From: Phallusia mammillata
Taxonomy: Eukaryota; Chordata; Ascidiacea; Phlebobranchia; Ascidiidae
Assembly (NCBI GenBank): GCA_003260075.1
Contig: QLIY01000742.1
Coordinates: 1 to 64,000 of the forward strand
Direction of reading: 5' to 3'
Length of the DNA: 64,000 bases
Part shown: positions 13,615 to 22,400 of the stretch, piece by piece
Numbering within the stretch: the first letter of the stretch is position 1
Layout: every line of letters begins with the position of its first letter
Program-made: the position numbers and the translations under genes
Notes under the pieces: generated by a model
What the model was told of the DNA's origin: nothing
Databases searched by the model: none
The model's input: only the letters and a program-made list of their open reading frames with translations

Positions 13615-16600
13615 ATTCCGTCGGTGAGTTGCTTCAAATATGACACGACCAATTTTGTGTTAAGCCACAATCTCTTGCACAAATATGAATGCTATGCACA
13701 GGCCCCCCCCCCATTCCGTCGGTGAGTTGCTTCAAATATGACACGACCAATTTTGTGTTACAATCTCTTGCACAAATATGAATGCTATGCACAGAACCTG
13801 TCCCTCCAATACTAGACATGCTAATGTCCACGGTCACTGAGTCAAACTGTTTCAGTAAATGATTACTAAGAAGCAAACATAGGCGCCGAGTAGGCAGTGT
13901 CGGGGTTGCGCCGCCACCTTGGGTTTGTAAAACTCGGCGCCTATGGAAGCGAATGCCTCTGACTCAAAGTAGACACAACAGAACAAAAGCATGAAACCAA
14001 CTGCATGCGATAACAAACGCACGAACGGAAAAAGGAAATCTCCCGCACAACATTTAAATACGATATTTTTTGTGCTCAGAAATCCCGCTGTTGTTTTTGT
14101 CATTTTTTCTCATCGCATTCACTTGGTTGTGGGGAGGAATCCACCTTGCATTCGGCCACATGTGGGCGCTCGTGCTATTCATCGTTTCCAACTTCATACA
14201 GGTTTGAATTTATTTGTTGTGTTGCTTAACCTGTTCAGTTTGATACCGAGTTACTTTGCAGGGGTTCTACTTCCTGATAACATACGGACTCCTCCACAAC
14301 GAAATAGTTCGGCCCACTAAAGCTGTTTACCAAGAAACTCCGATAAAGAATGCACAGGGGCCTCAGCATGGTAAGAAACAAACGGGTTTTAGCCCTGACA
14401 CTGAGATTCTAGTCCGGGAAAATTTATCCCGCCTGTAACCTCGAGGTTCGGAATAAGCATGTAGTTGGTTAAAGTAGGGAAATAAGTTGACAGCTCTACG
14501 ACCCGTCCTGGGATTATCGGGTTGGAGCGTTGACATTGATATTTTTGCCCGGTGGAAAGGTGGAATTAATAGCCACCGAGGTTCAGGAAAACCATGGTGT
14601 TGGTTAAACTAGGTGGAAAAGTTAGCAGCTTTGCGACCCTGGTTCCGTGCATTCGGCTTGGTCTGCTGTCCCACGGCACAAATTGTTTTTTAGTATTAAT
14701 TAGCTCAACAAGTTGGCTGAAAATCAAACACGTTTGGTTGAAATCACAAACGCTTTTAGACTGGTGAGTGGTGACTGTCTTTACAACTTTAGTATGACGT
14801 TTCCGACCGCTATGCGTTTCCAGATTTCGAACACGATTTTGTGCTTAATTATTTTCATGCGGAATCAAACCGTCAAAATATGAATCGAAAGCGAACTTTA
14901 ACCACCTAAGTTTGTTTGATGAAGTAATTCGTAAATAGCTTGTCAACAACGGCGCTTAAAGGGCATCAAGGGGATTGCCGTCAGCGAGAGGTTACTGTGG
15001 GTCAATATATAGCCCACGTAAAACGACTCAATATAGCAGTGTGAGATCCCACTTCATTACGGTCAGTTATAAGAAGATTATGCTCCATAACAAGTTTTGA
15101 CCGTTAAATTTTGCAACCCTAAGAGATCGTCTTACTAGATTTAATAGAAAAATAACAGTGGTTGTCCCCCCCCCCGGTCAGTTATAAGAAGATTATGCTC
15201 CATAACAAGTTTTGACCGTTAAACTTTGCAACCCTAAGAGATCGTCTTACTAGATTTAATAGCAAAATGACAGTGGTTGTAGCCCGTGCTCGTGTAGCAT
15301 TGGGTTCGTTTATTAGCTTAATTTTGTTCTTTGGCTAGTGTCAAACGTGCTGTCAGAGCAACTTTTGATATTAGGTGGCCAAAAAATGTACCCTGATAGC
15401 TGATACCTAACATTGGTAGTGACTAGTGTTATTGCATATCAATCATGCTCATATTCGCTTAAACAGGAAAAATTTGACAACTGTGTTAAGTTAAGGTCTT
15501 GTGATGGGTTTACAGAACAATATTTTGTTTGCAAACACAATGATTGTATTTTTCTCTGGCACTAAACTAAAACAGGTCTGTGGCAGCACACCCACCAGCA
15601 TTGTAAAAATATTTTTTATTTAATTTGGTTATTTTTTTTTTTTTGATGTGAACAATATCTGTGGAAGCTAATACTGGGTCACAGTAACATAGTTGTATGT
15701 GTTTCTGCTTGTTGAAACACTTATTTTGAAAATAGCCAGGATACCCCCCCCCCACCCACCAGCATTGTAAAAATATTTTTTATTTAATTTGGTTATTTTT
15801 TATTTTTTGATGTGAACAATATCTGTGGAAGCTAATACCGGGTCACAGTAACATAGTTGTATGTGTTTCTGCTTGTCGAAACACTTATGTTGAAAATAGC
15901 CAGGATGATTATAGACAACCATTGAAATGATAATATTCTTTAAATATGGACAGTGAATGATGTGTGCTAAATAATCGAGTAAGTTGTAAGAATTTGTAAT
16001 TAATATCCCTACTGGCACTTATGGGTGTTTTTAATTTTTTAGTAACATATGCTGGAAGTGCAACATACGGCAGTTCACCACCTTCAGTATCAGGGGATGT
16101 CCATAACAAAAGCACACAAAGTATAGCTCAACATTTTGAGGTAGGTCTCATTGTACATGGCTTGTGTGATAATGCAGAGCATATGTAAAGTATTTTTTGT
16201 TATTTCAATTCTGAAACATTATGTGGTTTCATCGGGTAAAGGATTTTGGTCCCCCCCCCCTCAAATTTTTTGTCAGTCGGTTCTATTACAAAAGTCATAT
16301 TTTTCAGCCCGTTCTGTTACAAAAAGTCCGTAATGCTAACCGGTTCACTGCTCTCATACAATTTGGTGAGACAGTTCTATAGAACCGGTGCTGAATCCCA
16401 CCACTGGGTTTGGTGATTGTAATTATTGTTTTCATTTTAGAAGGGTGGTTGGGAGAATCCAGGATTGGAAGTTGGTGATGAGAGTTTGGATGAAGATGGA
16501 GAGGATGCTGAGTTTGATGATCTCATGTTTGCACTCAACAACAGTAAGTTATTCAACCATTTCAACATAAAAGTCTTCAGTGATTTTGTCATGAGAACAT

Positions 16601-17059
16601 TGCATTGTAAATAGTGGTGGGATTCAAATTTTTGGTCAGCTATTACAAAAGTCATATTTTTCAGCCGGTTCTATCACAAAAAGTCCATCGACAGTAACCA
16701 GTAATGCTAACCAGTTCGCTGATCTCATAAAATTTCGTGAGATGGTTCTATATAACCGGTGAGAACTGGCTGAATCCCACAATTGATTGTAAATAGTTTG
16801 GTTTCTCTTTGCACCAAATCTTTGTGGATCCTAGCAGACAAACTATGATTGTGTCGGTATGCTGCATAATTTATTTCCACTGTTACAAGGTGCACGGGTG
16901 GGACTGGATGATATCGAAGAAACAAGACTTGCATCTAATCCACCTAGTGTTGGAAACAGAAGTGTTTCGTCTCAAAACTCTGTCAGCAACGACCTTTCCC
17001 GTCCGGTCCCAAACACCACAAACACAAAGTCCCTTCCCATCCATGACACACATCTGTAA
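1..17059 (+). CDS. ADGRV1: ADGRV1/VLGR1-like adhesion GPCR, 3' part, multi-exon, fragmented by assembly
   Basis: A giant cell-surface receptor of the adhesion GPCR class. In vertebrates it forms ankle links of hair-cell stereocilia and fibres at the photoreceptor periciliary membrane, binding whirlin and harmonin through PDZ domains. Seen here in order: Calx-beta exons (1-7536), a GAIN-like region and GPS (7827-11078), seven-helix exons (11479-14370) and a cytoplasmic tail (16043-17059). Orthology to ADGRV1 rather than FREM or another Calx-beta protein rests on the GPS HMSVYA, TDNLxxYNE after it, TWLWGG in helix 6, EFDDLxFAL in the tail and a terminal DTHL. The 5' end lies outside the window. 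Several exons are duplicated by unmerged allelic contigs (about 2031/3051, 4020/4325, 5197/5382, 10485/10938), and the helix-5 exon is split and partly inverted. The reading frame cannot be taken straight from the sequence as given. Confidence 0.9.
529..628. repeat. Short C-rich minisatellite
   Basis: Imperfect repeats of a unit like CCCACGCACACCTCTGCC alternating with CTCACATACAACCC. It begins exactly where copy one of the 1 kb block departs from copies two and three, so it is a local insertion or expansion in an ADGRV1 intron. Confidence 0.7.
1450..1622. mobile_element. 5' part of a hAT-like MITE (CAGGGCTTCTCAAACTG family)
   Basis: It starts with a hAT-type terminal repeat, CAGGGCTTCTCAAACTG, and ends AGTTTGAGAC at a C run, where the right terminal repeat would continue. 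A second copy at 1787-1954 is cut at the same point. The same family is complete at 58297-58852. Confidence 0.65.
4935..5114. mobile_element. MITE with ~60 bp terminal inverted repeats in an ADGRV1 intron
   Basis: The left end GGTAGAGCTACTAACACAGG and the reverse complement of the right end GGTAGAGTTACTAACACAGG match, and the match continues for about 60 bases on each side, leaving a short centre. No coding capacity. It lies between ADGRV1 exons 4717-4906 and 5197. I could not assign a superfamily or a clear target-site duplication. Confidence 0.8.
6430..6500 (-). repeat. tRNA-like fragment, probably SINE-derived
   Basis: The minus strand contains GGGTTCGAATCCCGTG, which fits a pol III B box with a T-arm, and CTGGTTAGTACTTGAGA upstream, which resembles an A box. 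The two are only about 24 bases apart and no anticodon arm can be drawn, so it is not a functional tRNA. A tRNA-derived SINE remnant in an ADGRV1 intron is the simplest reading. Confidence 0.4.
8269..8352. mobile_element. Short inverted-repeat element, Tigger/pogo-like
   Basis: The left end CACTAAACCTCGATTAA and the right end TATTACGAGGTTTACTA are imperfect inverted repeats about 80 bases apart in an ADGRV1 intron. The CCTCGGTTAA-like end resembles pogo/Tigger termini. A related longer stretch is at 9071-9230. Superfamily assignment is tentative. Confidence 0.4.
9071..9230. mobile_element. Tigger/pogo-like MITE remnant
   Basis: It begins CAGTAACCCTCGGTTAATCC after TA and contains several internal repeats of (A)GTCCGGATTAGG and CAGGTTAACCGA in both orientations. 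No open reading frame. It lies in the ADGRV1 intron between 9005 and 9286. Confidence 0.4.
9667..9965. mobile_element. Possible MITE bounded by GGGATGG / CCATCCC
   Basis: The left end GGGGATGGACCGAGCC and the right end TTTGGCCCATCCCTATAA form short inverted ends. The interior has GGTACCGAGCATCGCTG and its rough inverse GAGATGCTCGGTGCTCG. The next C10 run (10092-10101) is followed by a duplicate beginning at GCCCATCCC, so one contig edge sits at this element's end. Confidence 0.45.
12401..12558 (-). other. ADGRV1: Misplaced, inverted copy of the ADGRV1 helix-5 exon
   Basis: On the minus strand this piece has an acceptor, CMIMNIYGVLLGAVTPAALC, a hydrophobic helix, then DVGWKQFDDLFRGRYNS and a donor. 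Its ends match the broken plus-strand exon: the left edge matches 13521-13538 and the right edge matches 13615-13623 with its intron. The piece lies in a contig (12362-12643) bounded by C10 runs at 12352-12361 and 12644-12653. It is best read as a small contig put in the wrong place and orientation, not as an antisense gene. Confidence 0.92.
13362..13440 (+). repeat. CTGATGA...GTCGAAAC repeat tail
   Basis: CCTGATGAAGGCGCCCTGTA is followed by TAGGACGTCGAAACGTCGG, AATAAAA and CATTTGCTAGAAGAGCTC. The same arrangement occurs at 62741-62810 and partly at 10725 and 11178, so it is dispersed. GGCGCCC and GGACGTC can form a hairpin between CTGATGA and GAAAC. See findings for a possible hammerhead-like reading. 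Confidence 0.5.
13540..13614. other. 75-base poly-C run replacing the middle of the helix-5 exon
   Basis: The run interrupts an exon between ATAATGAACAT and ATTCCGTCGGTGAG. The true interior (about 130 bases) is present inverted at 12401-12558. The run therefore behaves as a sized gap placeholder, not as biological poly-C. Confidence 0.92.
14371..16042. other. Large ADGRV1 intron with unmerged duplicates
   Basis: Apart from the 14441-14640 repeat, this intron holds two C10 joins (15166-15175 and 15744-15753), each between near-identical stretches: about 15058-15165 with 15176-15282, and 15588-15743 with 15754-15906. No exon recognised. Confidence 0.7.
14441..14640. repeat. Two degenerate direct repeats, ~136 bp period
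   Basis: CGAGGTTCGGAATAAGCATG with TTGGTTAAAGTAGGG and CAGCTCTACGACCC at 14441-14505 recurs as CGAGGTTCAGGAAAACCATG with TTGGTTAAACTAGGT and CAGCTTTGCGACCC at 14577-14640. It lies in the large intron between the last helix exon and the tail. No coding signal. Confidence 0.6.
16261..16400. mobile_element. Truncated copy of the GTGGTGGGATTCA MITE
   Basis: The left end is lost at the C10 run 16251-16260. The interior TCATATTTTTCAGCCCGTTC and the right end TGAATCCCACCACTGG are present, 210 bases from the complete copy. The contig edge falls inside the element. Confidence 0.75.
16613..16785. mobile_element. hAT-like MITE, GTGGTGGGATTCA family, complete with target-site duplication
   Basis: It starts GTGGTGGGATTCAAATTTTT and ends TGAATCCCACAATTG. 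ATTGTAAAT flanks both sides (16604-16612 and 16786-16794), consistent with the 8 bp duplications of hAT elements. The interior has the family hallmark AGTCATATTTTTCAGCCGGTTC and a TAACCAGT/CCGGTT-rich segment. Other copies are at 16261-16400, 23727-23835, 30903-31085 and 53155-53285. It is inserted in an ADGRV1 tail intron. Confidence 0.85.
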
Positions 17060-17180
17060 CTGGGTTTTGTGAAAACGAGTATTTTCAATGCTTACTTGCC
17101 ATGTAATTTTGTATTGTAGTGAAAAGTTTAACAGGTTCGTGAAGAAGCAAAGATTGTGTTGTAAATATGTTTTTATGTAA

Positions 17181-17186
17181 AATAAA
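17181..17186 (+). terminator. Poly(A) signal of ADGRV1
   Basis: AATAAA about 120 bases after the ADGRV1 stop. The minus-strand signal for AASDHPPT at 17199-17204 is only 13 bases further, so the two 3' UTRs probably overlap. Confidence 0.65.
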
Positions 17187-17198
17187 CTATGTGATTTG

Positions 17199-17204
17199 TT
17201 TATT
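17199..17204 (-). terminator. Poly(A) signal of AASDHPPT
   Basis: TTTATT on the plus strand reads AATAAA on the minus strand, 47 bases past the AASDHPPT stop. It faces the ADGRV1 signal in a convergent arrangement. Confidence 0.65.
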
Positions 17205-17250
17205 ATATGTGTGCACTTTCTGACAGATTAAAAAAGTAGTATAAAGGACT

Positions 17251-18084
17251 TCAAGAAGCCACATGCCTCTTGTTTTTTTGTGGTTTAAAAAAACTTTCCG
17301 CAAACGAGTGGTCAATTGTTTTATCTACTGTTTCCATTTCTTGCATTTTATCTTTTATATCATCAAAGGTGGGAAAAATAAATGGAGAAATATTAGTGTC
17401 TGCTGCTTGTGTATTGTGAGCAATGCTGACACAGTGACTATTGTCAAGCATTGTCTCGAGGAATTGCCAATCACTAGCACAGTGCCCATCTTTTTCCAGG
17501 ACTGTGTCCATGGTGAACCGATTGTTGCTAAGCGGCGACTTTACAATAAAGTTTAACGACTGCAAAGGAAATGTTATTCCGTCGCCTGTAGCCTTCACAA
17601 AACTCTCCTTCAAACACCAATGTCTGTAGAAGCTCTTCATTTCAACTTTTCTGTCTCTTCTTATATTTTCCCACTCAGCCAGGGTGAATTGCCGCTTCAT
17701 CAAACTAAAAAACTTTTCCACATCTCCATGATTTTCCCGCGTGTCCATCACATCAACTCCAACCTTACACTGGTTGTCGGCAACAACCACAACATAATCA
17801 CCTTGATGTGATGCATTAAAGCTGGTTGCCGACCCTTCTACATACGGCTTCTGTCTTTCAGTTCGTTTCAAGTCAATATTTTTCCACGATACGTTTGTAC
17901 AGGAAACTAACGCGTACCTAATCAGCAAGCGGGCTATCAAACTTAGCTTTGCGTCATTTTTGAAGCAAAATTCCGATATTCTTTTCCTTTCCTCAAGTTG
18001 AATACATTTCCCACAAAGAAGCCATTCAGCCTGTGTTGGAAGCCACGTGGTTGCGTTAAATGCAAGCTTAATTGTGTTTGTCAT
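17251..18084 (-). CDS. AASDHPPT: L-aminoadipate-semialdehyde dehydrogenase phosphopantetheinyl transferase
   Basis: Transfers 4'-phosphopantetheine from CoA to a serine of acyl or peptidyl carrier domains, in animals those of cytosolic fatty acid synthase, mitochondrial ACP and AASDH. The single-exon 277-residue protein has the Sfp-type order: N-terminal TTWLPTQAEWLL near residue 13, ARLLIRYALV near 51, a FNASHQGDYVVVV segment near 89, the metal-binding GVDVM near 108 and WCLKESFVKATGDGI near 156. The Asp of GVDVM and the Glu of KES are the expected Mg ligands. Vertebrate homologues are about 309 residues; the difference is at the C-terminus. It lies tail-to-tail with ADGRV1 and divergent from EIF2S3. 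The ATG at 18084 is followed directly by family sequence, so the start is well supported. Confidence 0.93.
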   Translation of the reverse strand: MTNTIKLAFNATTWLPTQAEWLLCGKCIQLEERKRISEFCFKNDAKLSLIARLLIRYALVSCTNVSWKNIDLKRTERQKPYVEGSATSFNASHQGDYVVVVADNQCKVGVDVMDTRENHGDVEKFFSLMKRQFTLAEWENIRRDRKVEMKSFYRHWCLKESFVKATGDGITFPLQSLNFIVKSPLSNNRFTMDTVLEKDGHCASDWQFLETMLDNSHCVSIAHNTQAADTNISPFIFPTFDDIKDKMQEMETVDKTIDHSFAESFFKPQKNKRHVAS

Positions 18085-19430
18085 TTTTGTAAATTCGTAA
18101 ACGCAGATCTAATTTCCACCTGCATCAATGTTGTAGTTTCTGTAATTTCAGCAGATCTGATTATTGCAGTTCTCGCCGAAATCTAGTAACGACACTCAGT
18201 CTCCTGTTTCACGATATTTATTGTCTTATTAACGTGCTTGCTTAAAAGGAATCGGAAATGCGATAGAAAGACAATAACAACACACAAGTCCAAGTTGTAT
18301 TTTTTAAGCAAAACAAAATTGCAATGTTGTTTCGCCGGCTTTTAATCCGGAGCTGGGAAATCACTTCTCTCGCTCCCCCCCCCCAGCAAAACAAAATTGC
18401 AATGTTGTTTCGCCGGCTTTTAATCCGGAGCTTGGAAATCACTTCTCTCGCACCCCCCCCCCATTGTAACTACATTAAAACAATAAATCAAACAAAAGCC
18501 AAAACACACACACTAAAACAAAATTAAAACTCGCAATTTATCTGTAGACCTGCAATAATTAAAAAAAATAAGACCCCCCCCCCCGCAATTTTGGTGCAGG
18601 ATTCACATGTTTTGGGTCTATCTTTGTACTTATGTGATGTAATTGTAACTACATTAAAACAATAAATCAAACAAAAGCCAAAACACACATACTAAAACAA
18701 AAGTAAAACTCCCAATTTATCTGTAGACCTGCAATAATTTAAAAAAATAAGTTGGAAAATTGCGTCATCTTTTTGTGAGTAACGTAACGTAGTCAATGAA
18801 GGAACATATTAAGTTTAAAAGTACACTTGCCATATTTGGTCCACCTTAACTTGCCTACAAAGATCAACGCAATTAAACACCATATTTATTGTTTTATAAC
18901 AGAAACATGATGCAAATTTTTGCTTGCCAAAAGTTTTCTTCGTAACGTCCTTCTATGGGTTCCAAAACATTATCGTTAAACAGCATGACAAAATTGCGAG
19001 AGAGTTGCAGCACGCTGGAATAAAACGAAGTTTTTTCTGCGATACATCTCGTTTTGAATTTTTGTATGTTTACTTTAGACAACACTTAAATGTTTTTGAC
19101 ACATTACGAAACACAATAAAAATTAAATCTGAATAAATAGTTGTGTTTCACGGACAATATGGCTCATATATTTTCTTTAAACTTAGATTCCCCCCCCCCT
19201 TACGAAACACAATAAAAATTAAATCTGAATAAATAGTTGTGTTTCACAGACAATATGGCTCATATATTTTATTTAAACTTACATCTTGTATCATTTCACT
19301 TGAGGACTTACATTTGCAAACTTTGCAACAAAATAAAATTTGCAAACATTTTTTAGAAGTCCAACAACTTTCTTTGGCTTAAGACACATCTAAGTTATAA
19401 TAACTGAGTTTAAAACTAAAAAGTTGTGAA
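18085..19430. other. Intergenic region between AASDHPPT (-) and EIF2S3 (+), with joins
   Basis: A head-to-head spacer holding both promoters. It is cut by four C runs (18375-18384, 18453-18462, 18574-18584, 19190-19199), each with near-identical flanks, for example 18306-18374 with 18387-18452 and 18463-18572 with 18640-18752. The real spacer is therefore shorter than shown. No TATA box or other clear motif seen. Confidence 0.6.
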
Positions 19431-22400
19431 ATGGTCATGGAAAGAGAAGGTATTGAAGATACAGAAGTGGTTCAGGAAAAGTCTCATCTGTCAAAACAGG
19501 ATTTGACAACTTTGGTAAAAAAACTGTTGTGCGACAAAGGAGAAAATTTATGCACGTTAAAATTTGCTATTTAGAAAGTAAAAAATGAAAGTAATGTTCT
19601 TGTACAATCTATAAGCGAGAGGAAAAAAAAATAGCAAAGTGTGCCGCAAAATCCTTTTGATTTTGAAACATGACTTCATTTCTAGAGAGAGAATTGTGAC
19701 TAGATTTTTTTCTTGATGTGAATCACTTTACAAGGAACTTCAGTTTCAACACCCTTAACATATTGGGATTGGCAATGTAGACCAAAATTTTGGTTGGAAC
19801 ATTTAAAAGAATAACTTAAATTGATTTAAACTACCTTAATTTCTCAGATAAAGCTGGAAAACGGGTGTCTGTAAATTCCCCCCCCCCGTAAAAAATGAAA
19901 GTAATGTTCTTGTACAATCTATAAGCGAGAGGAAACAAAAAATAGCAAAGTGTGCCGCAAAATCCTTTTGATTTTGAAACGTGACTTAATTTCTAGAGAG
20001 AGAATTGTGACTAGATTTTTTTTCTCGATGTGAATCACTTTACAAGGAACTTCAGTTTCAACACATTTAACATATTGGGATTGGCAATGTAGACCAAAAT
20101 TTTGGTTTGAACATTTAAAAGAATAACTTAAATTGATTTAAACTACGATAATTTCTCAGATAAAGCTGGAAAACGAGTGTCTGCAAATACCACTTGACCA
20201 CTGTGACTGCTGTGGCCAGCCTGTACACACTTTCTAAATGCTGTTGCCAACCTGTAAATACTGCTTGACCGCTGTGGCCAATTTGTAAATACTGTGTGAC
20301 TGCTGTGGCCAACCTGTATATACTGCATGACTGCTGTGGCCAACCTGTATATACTGCTTGACCGCTGTGGCCAACCTGCAAATACCATGTGACCGTTGTG
20401 ACCAACCTGCACCCCCCCCCCCTGCTGTGGCCAACCTGTATATACTGCATGACTGCTGTGGCCAACCTGCAAATACCATGTGACCGCTGTGGCCAACCTG
20501 CAAATACTGCGTGACTGCTGTGGCCAACCTGTAAATACTGCGTAACTGTTGTGGCCAACCTGTAAATACTGCGTAACTGCCCCCCCCCCACCTGTAAATA
20601 CTGCGTGACTGCTGTGGCCAACCTGTAAATACTGCGTAACCATTGTGGCCAACCTGTATAGGTAAATGAGACCTGATTAAAGTGTTATTTCCAATACAAC
20701 CCCAACCCAACTAACTCTAACCGTCGACACTTGTGTTAAAAAATTGGTCACAGCGGTCATGCAGTAAATGCAGGTTGGTCACAGCGGTTACGCAGTATAT
20801 ACAGCATAATATACTGACCACGGCGGTCACGTGGATTTTACAGGTTGGTCACAATGGTCAAGCAGTATTTACAGGTTGGCCACAGCGGCCACACAGTATT
20901 TACAGGTTGGCCACAGCACTTAGAAAGCATGTACAGGCTGACCACAGGGTCACAGTGGTCAAGTGGTATTTGCATACACCCCCCCCCCCCCACAGGTTGG
21001 CCACAGCGGCCACACAGTATTTACAGGTTGGCCACAGCAGTCACGTGGTATTTACAAATTGGCCACAGCGGTCAAGCAGTATTTACAGATTGGCCACAGC
21101 ATTTAGAAAGCGTGTACAGGCTGGCCACAGCGGTCAGAGCGGTCAAGTGGAATTTACATACACCCCTGGAAAATTGTTCATTTGCAGCGACATGTCTTGT
21201 TTTTGCACTTGTTTCACTTGTCATGAAAATCTTAGTTACATAATTTTGAATGCTTTTTAGGATGTTACAACATTGACGCCACTTACTCCTGAGATTATCA
21301 GCCGACAAGCAACGATCAACATTGGAACAATTGGCCATGTAGCTCACGGCAAATCTACAGTGGTGAAAGCCATATCCGGTGTTCATACTGTTCGGTTCAA
21401 AAACGAACTGGAGAGGAATATCACAATTAAGTTGGGTTATGCAAATGCAAAGGTACATTCATATTTTACTTATTGTTACCAAAATATTTTCCAGTTGCAA
21501 AGTTTTGATGTTCTGATTTTTTTATTTTTTTTAGGTTTTACATTGTCTCATGTTGTTTTAGATTCAATAGGACCCTTTGTGTTGTTTGGGTGTGTGTTTG
21601 TTTGTATCCAGTTTTGGGCTCGGTAAACTTGGAAAAAAACAACAACATAAGCACAAGATATAAAAACCTAATGCAAAACCCCCCCCCCTGATTGTCCCGG
21701 TCACGACATTCTTATGGCAACAATGTTAAACGGAGCCGCTGTAATGGACGCTGCACTCTTGCTAATAGGTTAGAATTTGTTTTCTGTTGTTTTTCCAAAC
21801 ATGTTTTATAAGATTTTTTTCATTTTTTGGTTTGGTTGGTTTCCTTAGATAAGTTTTGATATTAAACCAACAAATTGTTGCAACTTTTATTTGTTTAAAA
21901 TCAGCCCCAGTGTTTTTGTATCCCCCCCCCCGGACCCTTTGTGTTGTTTGGGTGTGTGTTTGTTTGTATCCAGTTTTGGTAAACTTGGAAAAAAACAACA
22001 ACATAAACACAAGATATAAAAACCTAATGCAAATCCTGGCACCAATGACAACCATCATAACATATGATTGTTTACAGATTTATGAAGCAGATGGTCCACG
22101 ACCTCAGTGTTATTGTGCATGCAGCAGTAATAAGGAGGACGAGTTTCCTGCTGACTTCGCTGGTGCAAAGGGTCCCTTTAAACTTGTTCGCCATGTTTCG
22201 TTTGTTGATTGTCCCGGTCACGACATTCTTATGGCAACAATGTTAAACGGAGCTGCTGTGATGGACGCTGCACTCTTGCTTATTGGTTAGAATTTGTTTC
22301 CTATTTTTATTTCAAAACGTTTTCGAGAGATTCTTTTGGATTTTGTTTATTCTTTGGTTTCCTCAGATAAGTGACAATAATCCAACAAATTGTTGCAACT

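Larger units (their letters stand above)
11479..14370 (+). other. ADGRV1: Seven-transmembrane exons of ADGRV1
   Basis: Exons 11479-11631 (helices 1-2, CFIAMVGSLLTVLGHHL then KLMMHMYFACAMTQ), 12055-12189 (helix 3, HYFWLAQFTWIFMQSINIL), 12881-13047 (helix 4, GWGIPSIVILLYVIIMYAL), a split helix-5 exon at 13521-13623, 14080-14201 (helix 6 TWLWGGIHLAFGHMW plus the start of helix 7) and 14262-14370 (GFYFLITYGLLHNEIV). Splice phases chain correctly once the inverted piece at 12401-12558 is used for helix 5. These helices anchor the receptor in the plasma membrane. Confidence 0.88.
16043..17059 (+). other. ADGRV1: ADGRV1 cytoplasmic tail with C-terminal PDZ ligand
   Basis: Three exons: 16043-16140, 16441-16543 and 16890-17059. 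The tail is hydrophilic and Ser/Thr-rich, contains EFDDLMFALNN, and ends HDTHL followed by a stop. DTHL is a class I PDZ-binding motif (x-T/S-x-hydrophobic) and matches the vertebrate ADGRV1 terminus that binds the Usher-complex scaffolds. An AATAAA lies at 17181-17186. Confidence 0.9.

Noticed and set aside
13489-13725. ORF with a poly-proline (plus) or poly-glycine (minus) stretch
   Set aside because: The stretch is translation of the 75-C gap filler inside a GPCR exon; there is no such protein.
20115-21260. Several long overlapping ORFs rich in GWPQ / YLQVGHS repeats
   Set aside because: They are open only because the ~30 bp minisatellite lacks stops in several frames. They lie inside EIF2S3 intron 1 and read in opposite directions in the two arms.
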